Of a DNA stretch of 64,000 nucleotides, positions 52,119-60,805 are shown one piece after another. The notes beneath the pieces were generated by a model that saw nothing but the letters and a program-made list of their open reading frames with translations, was not told the DNA's origin and did no database searches. The stretch spans positions 1-64,000 of the forward strand of contig NZ_DATCTU010000127.1 of the NCBI RefSeq assembly GCF_036567765.1. Reading direction: 5' to 3'. The DNA comes from Pseudobacteroides sp. (lineage in GTDB: Bacteria > Bacillota > Clostridia > Acetivibrionales > DSM-2933). The number at the start of each line of letters is the position of its first letter. Positions within the stretch are counted from its first letter, which is position 1. The position numbers and the translations under genes were made by a program.

Positions 52119-54124
52119 ATTATAAACTTTTTGATTAGTTCATTTAGAGAATTTGAAAGGTCAACTTGTTTTTTAATGACTGAATAGATTCTTTCCATGT
52201 CATTAACTGATTGAGAAACTGAGTCTACTATGGTAGAGGCATCTTCTGTTCCTTTGCTTGAGTTTTCTGCAACATTTTGAACGGCACTATTGACCATTTC
52301 AAGAGTGCTTGTTATGTTCCTAGTCATTTTTGCAAGTTCACTGGAGAATGTTAATATTTGTTCCGAGTCTGTATAATATTGCTCGCCGGCTTTCTTGAAA
52401 TGTATAAATTTTTCTTTTACTGAGTTCTGCATAAAATCAAGTATGTTATTGCTTTCTTGCGATAATTCCGAATAGGCTTCCTGTACGCTTTTTATGGTAT
52501 TCTTAACATTAGATGCTGCAGTTGATGCTTCTGTAGCCAGTTTTCTGATTTCTTCAGAGACTATAGCGAAGCCTTTTCCCTGCTCACCAGCTCTAGCTGC
52601 TTCTATAGCGGCATTTATGGCCAGAAGGTTGGTTTGCTCGGATATTCCCGTTATTGTATCGGCCAAAAGCCTCACTTCATCAAAAACCTTGCCCTTTTCT
52701 ATGGCTTTCATTATGTTGTTGGCCTTATCCGTATAAGTTCTGTCAATCTCATTATATGAGGTGTTTGCATCATTCTGGACAATGAATGCTTTTTCTTTAA
52801 TAATATTGGCATTATTATTGCTTTCAAGTGCTCTCTGAGAAATGTACTGTATGCTGTCATTAACCTCTTGGGTAGAAGCTGAAACTTCCTCTGTCATAGC
52901 ACTTGTGTTTGTAATGCTGAGGTTTATTTCAGTTACGGAATGGTTAATGGATTCAAGCTCTTTTGACATTTCCTCAGCTGTTGAAGACAGAGTATCACTG
53001 GACTCCATTAATTCTTGGGTATTATTACGGATTTTATCAATAATTTCCGTCATACTTTCTTTAAGCTTAATTGAAGCTCTTGATAAAATTCCAATTTCAT
53101 CTTTTCTATCTAAAAATGATTTCTGTATGTTTCCTGTAAAGTTACCTGATGCCATGTTATGTATAAATTCCGTTACTGCTGATATGGGGTGTGCGAGTAA
53201 GTGGCCGATTAATAAGGCTGCCAGTGATATTATAACTATAAAAACCAGGGAGAGTATCTGGAGCACTGCTAAAACATCTTGTGCAGGCTTGTTGATATAA
53301 CTAATTGGCACGCTTAGACAGAATTTCCATCCGTTTAAGTTTGGTATTTTTGAATAAAATACAAACTGGTCAGAGTCTTTATAATCAATACTCACAGAAC
53401 CGGTATCTTGTGAAAGAATATTTTTGGATGCTTCAGCCATAGAAGCAGGTATGTTTTTGCTCTTTGTAACTATGCTTTCTTTTAAAATAAAATCTTTATT
53501 GGAGTATGCAAGAAATTTTCCTTCCTTATCGACTACGAAGCAGTAAGAATCTTTATGGGAAACTGTGTTGTCTTTTATTTTGTCGTAGAAATCCGACATT
53601 TTCAAGTTGCCTGCGATAAGCCCAACAACCTTGTTGTTATCATCCGTTATAGGAATGGCAATTACAGAAACAAGGTTACCTGTAGATTTTGAGATTACAG
53701 GCTCGGAAACCACGATTTTTCCTTGCATAACAGGTTCCCAATAGGCCCTGTCCTTTATATTCCCTGCGTTTCTTTTAAGCACGGTATTATAATCACCATT
53801 ACTATCTGCTATAAATAAAATATCATAAAAATCTTTTCTTTTTTCATACTCCTTTTTGAGGTAGGGCTCAATTTTTTCCCAGTCAAGGCTTTTTATGAGG
53901 GGCATTGAAGATATAGCTGTAAGTTCTGCCTTCCTAATTTCAAACATATTGCTTATTTGCCTTGCATAACTATCAGCGGATTTTATTGAGCTATCTTGGA
54001 TGTTTGTATAAAGCTTGTCTCTAACCAGAATATAAGTGGTTATAACAACAGTGGAAAACACAATAACGCTTAATACAACCAAATTAATAAGAAGCTTTGA
54101 TTTTAGCTTAAATGATATCCTCAT
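52115..54124 (-). CDS. methyl-accepting chemotaxis protein with dCache sensor
   Basis: The 669-aa receptor has an N-terminal membrane helix and a large extracellular double-Cache sensor (about 40-275, with DSNGDYNTVLKRNAGNIKDR). A second helix near 280-305 and a HAMP domain follow, then the signalling domain with the hairpin tip GISEQTNLLAINAAIEAARA and GEQGKGFAIVSEEIRKLA. ATG is preceded by AAGGGG. The ligand is unknown; dCache sensors usually bind small molecules such as amino acids. Confidence 0.95.
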   Translation of the reverse strand: MRISFKLKSKLLINLVVLSVIVFSTVVITTYILVRDKLYTNIQDSSIKSADSYARQISNMFEIRKAELTAISSMPLIKSLDWEKIEPYLKKEYEKRKDFYDILFIADSNGDYNTVLKRNAGNIKDRAYWEPVMQGKIVVSEPVISKSTGNLVSVIAIPITDDNNKVVGLIAGNLKMSDFYDKIKDNTVSHKDSYCFVVDKEGKFLAYSNKDFILKESIVTKSKNIPASMAEASKNILSQDTGSVSIDYKDSDQFVFYSKIPNLNGWKFCLSVPISYINKPAQDVLAVLQILSLVFIVIISLAALLIGHLLAHPISAVTEFIHNMASGNFTGNIQKSFLDRKDEIGILSRASIKLKESMTEIIDKIRNNTQELMESSDTLSSTAEEMSKELESINHSVTEINLSITNTSAMTEEVSASTQEVNDSIQYISQRALESNNNANIIKEKAFIVQNDANTSYNEIDRTYTDKANNIMKAIEKGKVFDEVRLLADTITGISEQTNLLAINAAIEAARAGEQGKGFAIVSEEIRKLATEASTAASNVKNTIKSVQEAYSELSQESNNILDFMQNSVKEKFIHFKKAGEQYYTDSEQILTFSSELAKMTRNITSTLEMVNSAVQNVAENSSKGTEDASTIVDSVSQSVNDMERIYSVIKKQVDLSNSLNELIKKFII

Positions 54125-54345
54125 AATAAAACCCCTTCTCTAAATAGGTGTTGGGAATTAAAACATTTGTTGCAGTCTTTTATAATATTTAGCTAAAATA
54201 AACATATACTTTTGTATGTTATATATCGGTAAATTACAGTGAAAGATTACTTGATATTTTAATAGTCATTGCAATAGTATAGTTTTAAAGGTATACTTAT
54301 ATTTGAAATAATCCGATTTGCTACCTTTTACAGGGAGGTGGTATT

Positions 54346-55338
54346 ATTAAAGTTTTTAAGAAGATAATTAAGATTGCTTTTTTAACTATAGGTTCTGTCA
54401 TGCTGTTATTCACCATATTTATATCGTTAATGTTTTACAGCAATATAGGTTTTTTCAGAGAACTTAGGGAATTGTATGTCGGTACGGCAATGTCAACCTT
54501 TACGCATCAATACCTTGCAACAACTTTTATTAGCAAGGATGAGATTGACAGGATAATGAAGAAGAATACAGTACCCATCCAGACTGTAAAATCCAACATT
54601 AACGAAATAAAGCTTGAGGATGATGAGAGGGAAGAAGATACAGAAGTTACAAAAGAGTTGGATATAGAGATGGTTGACATATCGGAATCCACCTTCTCAG
54701 GGAAAATGCTAATTGTCAAGGACCCGTCCAGAGTGAAGCTTGCAGTTACAAACAAGCTGTATAGCAGAGGACAAAAGCTTCAGGAAATGATTAAGGCTGA
54801 ATCTGGAATTGGCGGTATAAATGCCAGTGGTTTTATTGATGCTGAAGGAAGAGGAAATGGCGGAGTGCCTATGGGGATAGTAATAAAAGACGGTAAGATA
54901 GTCCACAGTGACAAATCCTCTGCGTTTCCCATAATAGGTTTTAACAAAGACAATATTCTTATAGTGGGCAGATATAAGAAGAGTGAAATTGAATCATTAA
55001 ACTTAAGAGATGCAGTATCATTCACACCATTTTTAATAGTGAATGGAGAACCTCAGATAAAAACCGGAAATGGAGGCTGGGGTATCCAGCCTAGAACCGC
55101 TATTGGACAGACCAAAGACGGGAAGGTATTGATGCTGGTCATAGACGGCAGACAAATATCAAGTATTGGTGCTACACTGAAAAATGTACAGGATATAATG
55201 TTAGAGCACGGTGCATACAATGCAGCCAACCTTGACGGAGGCTCGTCTACGGTGATGTATTATATGGATAATCTCCAAAACAAGCCATGCAGCTCAGCAG
55301 GGGAGAGGTATTTACCTGACGCATTTATAATCAAGTAA
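54346..55338 (+). CDS. phosphodiester glycosidase (NAGPA-like) with membrane anchor
   Basis: A roughly 330-aa protein whose first helix IIKIAFLTIGSVMLLFTIFI, preceded by KVFKK, anchors it in the membrane. An extracellular NAGPA domain follows (GGINASGFIDAEG, PRTAIGQTKDGKVLMLVIDG, NLDGGSSTVMYY). Members cleave phosphodiesters between N-acetylglucosamine and polymers. The first in-frame ATG (54400) would remove the positive N-terminal flank. The strong GGGAGGTG site at 54333 instead points to ATT at 54346 (spacing five), an unusual start codon. No canonical start is within reach. Confidence 0.85.
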   Translation: MKVFKKIIKIAFLTIGSVMLLFTIFISLMFYSNIGFFRELRELYVGTAMSTFTHQYLATTFISKDEIDRIMKKNTVPIQTVKSNINEIKLEDDEREEDTEVTKELDIEMVDISESTFSGKMLIVKDPSRVKLAVTNKLYSRGQKLQEMIKAESGIGGINASGFIDAEGRGNGGVPMGIVIKDGKIVHSDKSSAFPIIGFNKDNILIVGRYKKSEIESLNLRDAVSFTPFLIVNGEPQIKTGNGGWGIQPRTAIGQTKDGKVLMLVIDGRQISSIGATLKNVQDIMLEHGAYNAANLDGGSSTVMYYMDNLQNKPCSSAGERYLPDAFIIK

Positions 55339-55367
55339 ATATAATAGGAATGATCGGCAAATATAAA

Positions 55368-55403
55368 CCCGGCAGTACCTTGATAAAACTTGATACTGCC
55401 GGG
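55368..55403. terminator. terminator between glycosidase and NdpA genes
   Basis: CCCGGCAGTA and TACTGCCGGG form a perfect 10-bp stem; the right T run is weak, so the efficiency is uncertain. Confidence 0.65.
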
Positions 55404-55413
55404 CAGAGGTATG

Positions 55414-56442
55414 CTATCTCTCAAAGATGTTGTTTATATTCTTTATAAAAATAGCCCGTGTTCCATCAGGATTTCGTAATATTTCAAACCTGTCCTTATC
55501 ATTGAAGACATCATAGTCAACCACAACCTCAATGCCATTGTCAATTTTAAGCTTGACCTTGCATAGCTTTTTTTCTACCCAGTCCTTGTCAACCTCAAAC
55601 CTTTCCACATCCAGACCTTTTTCCTGCATAGCCGCTTGAAAGTCCTCATGAAGATATCGCTTGGTTCCGAAGGCATTCTGGGAGAAGGTTACCAGGTCAA
55701 TCTCATCCTCTTGACGTATTGTGTTTATTACTAGCTCACGTATGTCTTCAACATGATCTTCTCCTGCTTTTGCCTTCTCCCTTATCCAATTTTCTGTTTC
55801 CTTTTTAAATAATTTTGTATAAGCCCTACTGTCCATCATAAGGTCGGCTCCTAAAAAGGTGTGAAGAAAAAACTGGGCTACGGGCTCTTTGTCTCCCTTT
55901 GCATTGATCTGGTTATCAAGTATTATAAGATCATGCTCATCATTTGAAAAACAGTCTCTAATAAATGCACATTTCTGTATTTTCTGATTTGGGGCGGGAA
56001 GGCTGATTTCCTGCTTTCTTATGTATATTCTAAGTTCTCCCCCGTCCGCTTCTATCTCATGGATATATGAAGTTGTATAATCCATTTTCAGTATGGCTAT
56101 GTACGGCTCATCCTCATCAAAATAGCTGGAAACTATAAGATCGGTTGAGGATATGCTGCTGTTTGTTTTCATTGCCTTAAAAAGCTGGCGGGCTATTTCC
56201 TTAGAGCCTTCTAAAAAATAATCATCTTCGTGGATCATTCTCGACACCGACTCCCGTACAATATTCATGCCCTCTTTGAAGCGGCCCTTCCGAGCCTCTT
56301 CATCGGACAAAGATTTTGATATATGCTTTTCAAGATATTGGTCAAGATCATCATCCAAACATAGCTCATTAGAATTTAATAGGGGTTCTTCCGATTCTTT
56401 GTCAAGGACATGAATGATAGCCCTGTTTATAGTAATTGACAC
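55414..56442 (-). CDS. nucleoid-associated protein of the NdpA/YejK family
   Basis: A 342-aa protein matching the 37-kDa nucleoid-associated family (NdpA): MSITINRAIIHVLDKES at the N-terminus, and DDDLDQYLEKHISKSL and FFLHTFLGADL inside. Little is known of the function beyond DNA association. The start is GTG at 56442 with AAGGAGG eight bases upstream. It is 13 bases from the GH16 gene start-side neighbour, whose stop precedes it, so they may be cotranscribed. Confidence 0.85.
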   Translation of the reverse strand: MSITINRAIIHVLDKESEEPLLNSNELCLDDDLDQYLEKHISKSLSDEEARKGRFKEGMNIVRESVSRMIHEDDYFLEGSKEIARQLFKAMKTNSSISSTDLIVSSYFDEDEPYIAILKMDYTTSYIHEIEADGGELRIYIRKQEISLPAPNQKIQKCAFIRDCFSNDEHDLIILDNQINAKGDKEPVAQFFLHTFLGADLMMDSRAYTKLFKKETENWIREKAKAGEDHVEDIRELVINTIRQEDEIDLVTFSQNAFGTKRYLHEDFQAAMQEKGLDVERFEVDKDWVEKKLCKVKLKIDNGIEVVVDYDVFNDKDRFEILRNPDGTRAIFIKNINNIFER

Positions 56443-56455
56443 GATGTATGCCTCC

Positions 56456-58282
56456 TTATTGTCTTTGGTAAACCCTTACATAATCAACTGTAAGTGTCTG
56501 TGGGAAATTTGTTGTGGAATCGGGGCTGCCTGGCCAGTTTCCACCAACAGCAAGGTTAAGTATCATAAAGAAGGGGTGGTCATAAACCCACTTGTTTGGG
56601 CTTACAGAGCTTGCTGTTGCGGTATGATAAAGTTTGCCGTCCACATACCATCTTATTACCTCAGGTTCCCACTCTATAGAAAAGGTGTGGTATTCTTGGG
56701 AGAGACTAGCTACGGTAGTTTTAGCGGATTTTCCTTCTCCGCCGCAGTAATCCGGGCCATGAATTGTACCATAGATGTTTGCGGGTTCCTTACCGATGAA
56801 CTCCATAATGTCTATTTCGCCGCATGCCGGCCAGCTTGTCGAGTTAATATCATTCCCAAGCATCCAGAACGCAGGCCATATTCCCTGTCCGAATGGCAGC
56901 TTCATCTTCGCCTCAAACTTGCCATACTGTGCTTCAAATTTGCCAAGGGTTTTGAGACGAGCTGAGGTGTAGTTCATTCCGTTATAGCTTTCAGCAATAG
57001 CCTTTATAATGAGATTGCCGCTGTCTATATATGCGTTTTTTACATTACTTGTATAGTATTGAAGTTCATTGTTGCCCCAGCCTGATCCGCCTATATCGTA
57101 AGTCCATTTGGAGGAGTCGGGTTTGGACCCGTTGGCACCATCAAACTCATCGTTCCATACCAGCTTCCATTGACCTGAGGATGGGTATGGAGTTGGCAGC
57201 GGAGTTGGAGTAAGATTCGCATCTGATAGCTCCTTTAAAGATATATTATCCATATAAACGGTATGACGCTGGTTGATGTTTTCAAATATACTCCCCATGC
57301 TGAACAGTACTCTTGCATTGGTATCATCGGCTGGTGCTGTAAACTTAAGGGTATGCCTTGTCATTTGGTTGGTAAGACTGGCGGTTGTAGTCAGGTAAGC
57401 GGCGTATGTAGCAGAGTTTTCTACAGTTGGCCTTATTTCTCTATCTACAGTTGATCTTGCATCAAAGGAGAGCTGGTATGTTTTGCCTTTAGTTAGTTTT
57501 ACAGGGCCTTGGTAGAAATGTATGGAATGGGGGTTCGGACCTGTACTTGTTATATCTACAGCGTATTCTCCGTTTATAGCAGAAATCGTGGACAATGCAC
57601 CTGACTCAATCCAGTATGACCAACTTGTTGTACCCAAAGAAAAACTGCCGTTTGAAAGAAGGTTAAGGCCGCTGTCGGATGTGGGGGTTGGAGTAGATAT
57701 AGTAGGTGTGCTGCCTGGTGTAGCTGGGATTGCATCAATCACAGGCTTAATATAGCTATCCGAAGTTTTATTGAAATTCATTGCAATAATTACTATATCA
57801 GACATATTTATGCAGTTATCCATGTTAATTTCGCAAACCTCATTATAGTTGGGACTTCCTTTTGCAGAATTAAAAGAGAGTGCAACAGTTATTATGTCAG
57901 ACATATTTATGATGTTATCACCATTAATGTCACCCGCTAGCATATCTAGAGAATCAGTTATCTTTGAATTTTGTGTAACAGTTGGCAAATTTATAGATCT
58001 AGTTATGTATCCAGACTTACAAACCTTTAACTGGGGTTGTGTTCCCCTTTCAAGTGATACTTCAAAGTACCCCGAAGAATTTGTTGTAGTACTTTGGCCT
58101 CCTGTCAGCTCAACCCTGAAGCCTGTGTTTAAATTAGCTGAAGCATTTGAAAAACAGGGCTTAACATATCCCGATATTTTAACAATATCTGCAGCGAATG
58201 CATTACAAATATTGAGAAACACGACTATCAACAGGGCTATGGGCAGGCATAAAAGGTATGTTGCTTTCTTCCTTGTACACAT
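56456..58282 (-). CDS. GH16 beta-glucanase with internal dockerin
   Basis: The 608-aa secreted protein has a signal peptide, a carboxypeptidase-regulatory-like beta domain (35-110) and a dockerin type I-like segment at 117-171 (GDINGDNIINMSD and EINMDNCINMSD). A Pro/Thr linker, a CBM4/9-like carbohydrate-binding domain (205-350) and a C-terminal GH16 follow. The GH16 catalytic Glu-x-Asp-x-x-Glu is at E489, D491 and E494 (GEIDIMEF). GH16 enzymes cleave beta-1,3(1,4)-glucans. An internal dockerin is unusual; most are C-terminal. Confidence 0.9.
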   Translation of the reverse strand: MCTRKKATYLLCLPIALLIVVFLNICNAFAADIVKISGYVKPCFSNASANLNTGFRVELTGGQSTTTNSSGYFEVSLERGTQPQLKVCKSGYITRSINLPTVTQNSKITDSLDMLAGDINGDNIINMSDIITVALSFNSAKGSPNYNEVCEINMDNCINMSDIVIIAMNFNKTSDSYIKPVIDAIPATPGSTPTISTPTPTSDSGLNLLSNGSFSLGTTSWSYWIESGALSTISAINGEYAVDITSTGPNPHSIHFYQGPVKLTKGKTYQLSFDARSTVDREIRPTVENSATYAAYLTTTASLTNQMTRHTLKFTAPADDTNARVLFSMGSIFENINQRHTVYMDNISLKELSDANLTPTPLPTPYPSSGQWKLVWNDEFDGANGSKPDSSKWTYDIGGSGWGNNELQYYTSNVKNAYIDSGNLIIKAIAESYNGMNYTSARLKTLGKFEAQYGKFEAKMKLPFGQGIWPAFWMLGNDINSTSWPACGEIDIMEFIGKEPANIYGTIHGPDYCGGEGKSAKTTVASLSQEYHTFSIEWEPEVIRWYVDGKLYHTATASSVSPNKWVYDHPFFMILNLAVGGNWPGSPDSTTNFPQTLTVDYVRVYQRQ

Positions 58283-58356
58283 ATAAACTCCTCCTATAAA
58301 ATAAAATGAGCAAAAATAAATTTGAAACCCAGTTGTATATTTATGTTTATCAAAAT

Positions 58357-59436
58357 TTAACCTATATGCAGTATGCTTTTTGTCTTTTTATTTCCTTGTA
58401 CCTGTATTTTTCTCCAGGAGCTTTCATCGTTTAATATCTGGTATCTTCTTTCTTCTTTTATATAGTTCCAATCCTTATCGTTTTGGTAGTATATCTGGGT
58501 ACCCTCAGACTCTAGAATATTGAGGATCTCATTGTCATGATAGTTGGACTCATCATAGTCAGTAAGGGCCCGCTGTGCCATTTCCGAGTAAAGCTGGTTC
58601 AGCTCTAGCAGTGTATTGTTAAGTTCGTCATCCAGCATGGTTACATTAAGGCCTATACGGGACGCTTCCCTTGCTGTAATGGGGTAACCATGGGAAGGGT
58701 ATTGAGAATTAAGATGCCTGCTTATTCTGTCGCATTCACTTTCTTCAGCTAGATGGTATGACAAAATCTCTTTGCACACCTTAATGGACAGGGAGCTAGA
58801 CCTGTCCAGGGCACCGATAACTAAGGGGTGTATGTATTTAAATACGTCTGCATACGGATTGCCATGATGGTCATGGGCACGATTTTCCCAAAGGGTTATT
58901 ATTCTCTGGAGCTCGTCCTGGCTTACTCGTATTCTTCTATTTTCCCTTTCGTCAATAGGTGAAAGGTCGTGTCTGATTGAAGAATCAATAGCAGTAAGGT
59001 GAGAAAGAGGCCCCATCAATATTTCGTTTGCACCCATAGCAATCATTGTAGCAGCAGAAGCACACTCAAGAGGAATCAGTGCATTAACATTACTGCAATA
59101 GCTTCTAATAAGATTAACTATCCTTAATGCAGCTTCAACATCCCCACCGTTGGACTTTATGAATATAGAGATTTTTTCCTGCCTTCCCAGTCTTTTAAAC
59201 ATTTCATACAGGGCGATTATGTCGTTTTGGCATACGCTTCCCCTATGAGACATCCAATAAACCAGCATTTTGTGACCCAGCATATTTTCTATTTTATGTA
59301 CCAGTTTTTGAGTTTTGTCGAAAAGAACCGGAGGTTCCTTAATTTTAAAATCAGTGCCTGAGTTTTCAGGACTTTTTTCCTTATTGTCTTCAGTGTAGTC
59401 AGATGCTTCAGCAAAACCTTTTTTGCTAAACTTCAA
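58357..59436 (-). CDS. Clp-fold SDH-type serine proteinase family protein
   Basis: The 359-aa cytoplasmic protein belongs to the serine dehydrogenase proteinase (SDH_sah) family, relatives of SppA/ClpP. The oxyanion region KSNGGDVEAALRIVNL and the nucleophile region PLECASAATMIAMGANEI are clear, with GPLSHLTAIDSSI after it. No signal sequence is present. The start appears to be TTG 59436 with AAGGAGGGG five bases upstream. It lies beside a DUF116 gene on the same strand, but I see no functional link. Confidence 0.85.
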   Translation of the reverse strand: MKFSKKGFAEASDYTEDNKEKSPENSGTDFKIKEPPVLFDKTQKLVHKIENMLGHKMLVYWMSHRGSVCQNDIIALYEMFKRLGRQEKISIFIKSNGGDVEAALRIVNLIRSYCSNVNALIPLECASAATMIAMGANEILMGPLSHLTAIDSSIRHDLSPIDERENRRIRVSQDELQRIITLWENRAHDHHGNPYADVFKYIHPLVIGALDRSSSLSIKVCKEILSYHLAEESECDRISRHLNSQYPSHGYPITAREASRIGLNVTMLDDELNNTLLELNQLYSEMAQRALTDYDESNYHDNEILNILESEGTQIYYQNDKDWNYIKEERRYQILNDESSWRKIQVQGNKKTKSILHIG

Positions 59437-59564
59437 AATGACCCCTCCTTTTACTATTAATAAGTATTAATAAAAGTGCTGATTGTAAGACTATAAACAC
59501 CTTTAATATGAAAAGTCTTAGTAAAATTATATCATGAAACAATTAGAAAGAGCTGACTTTTTAG

Positions 59565-60719
59565 TCAGCCCAGGATTATTTTCTCCATATATTTTTCATT
59601 TATCTCTGTAGGCAACCCTTCCTGATGCCAGTGTTTCTTACACCCGCAAAAGTCAAGTAATACGCACTGAGCCGATATACCCGCTTCCTTAAGCATCAAT
59701 CCACCTGAAACCAGATTCAGAACACAGGCGATTCCGATTATTCCTACACCTTCCTTTATGGTGGAGTCTTTTTGCCAGCTTGAGTAAAGTGATGACTCAT
59801 GAGGGATTATCAAAACTTGGAAACCAAGTTTATCACCCAGGGTTTTTAGCCGGCGTACACTGCATTCCTTCATACATTCTATGCAGCTAAGGCCGTTCCC
59901 ACAAGGCTTAGCCTGGCACCTTTCCTTTAAAAGGCACATGCATGCAGGAACAACTGCCAACTTTTTATCGGTAAGGCGGAAAGCTTTTTTGAAGGCACGA
60001 TTCATTATTTCTGCCCCAACCATATTGAGGTGGTATTCAACCCTTCTCCTGCCGCAGAAAATAACATCTTCATTCCAATAGCGTTTGGGGCGTATTTCGT
60101 TGAGGTACCTGTCCACATTAGGGGTATATTTTCCCAGAAACTCTTCGCTTCTTTCTTCAAACCATGCAGCACAGGCTATTGAAGCAGCAAGAATACTTAC
60201 AGCATCCTCCTTGGGTTTGATTTTTAAGTATTTGTGCCATTTTCGAAGTCTAACTACCTCGTATTTGAACTCACCGGAGGCTTCAAGCCAGTTCAATAAA
60301 ATCTCAAGGTGATCTATTGCAGGAGAAAGCGTAAACATGTTATCATACAGGTCAGGAGAAAGAAATATGGTGGATAGTACGCCCCGTACCGCATCTATGC
60401 CGGATTTAAGGAATCCACCTTTCTGACGCAGATTTACCAGTGTTGACAATATATGTTGAGGACCTTTTTCAAGCTCCAATGCGTCACCGCTATAAACATT
60501 CCACAACACACCGAGAATGAGAAGCTCAAAGAAGTATTCCTCTTTTGAGGTATTATCACTTGGACTTATGGCGCCGGTATATGCTAAATATTCATTCGCA
60601 TAAGGTCCCAGAGAATCCTTTGCTTTTTCCAAGACCTCATCGGTAAACAGAGCAATGTCAAAATAATAGTCTTCGGAATTGTTCTTGTCATCTCTTAAAG
60701 AATAGGTGACTGTATACAT
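59565..60719 (-). CDS. DUF116-domain protein, Cys-rich
   Basis: The 384-aa protein has an N-terminal helical region. A C-terminal DUF116-like domain follows, with the Cys pattern PACMCLLKERC, LSCIECMKECSVRRLKTL, and IGIACVLNLVSGGLML and CGCKKHW. At least ten Cys here suggest a metal or Fe-S site. Function is unknown. The open frame starts at 60749; GGGGGAG before ATG 60719 is better. A long helical N-terminus without transmembrane segments is unlike many DUF116 proteins. Confidence 0.75.
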   Translation of the reverse strand: MYTVTYSLRDDKNNSEDYYFDIALFTDEVLEKAKDSLGPYANEYLAYTGAISPSDNTSKEEYFFELLILGVLWNVYSGDALELEKGPQHILSTLVNLRQKGGFLKSGIDAVRGVLSTIFLSPDLYDNMFTLSPAIDHLEILLNWLEASGEFKYEVVRLRKWHKYLKIKPKEDAVSILAASIACAAWFEERSEEFLGKYTPNVDRYLNEIRPKRYWNEDVIFCGRRRVEYHLNMVGAEIMNRAFKKAFRLTDKKLAVVPACMCLLKERCQAKPCGNGLSCIECMKECSVRRLKTLGDKLGFQVLIIPHESSLYSSWQKDSTIKEGVGIIGIACVLNLVSGGLMLKEAGISAQCVLLDFCGCKKHWHQEGLPTEINEKYMEKIILG

Positions 60720-60805
60720 TTTGGTACTCCCCCAGTAAAAATAATTCAATATTATGTAAATAAATTTGCGAAGTATAATGATAGCTATTATACCATTAAG
60801 CGGTA

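Noticed and set aside
52842..53300. 152-codon plus-strand frame opposite the dCache chemoreceptor
   Set aside because: Antisense shadow; the receptor reading is unambiguous.
56414..56965. 183-codon plus-strand frame opposite GH16
   Set aside because: Antisense to a well-supported GH16 catalytic domain.
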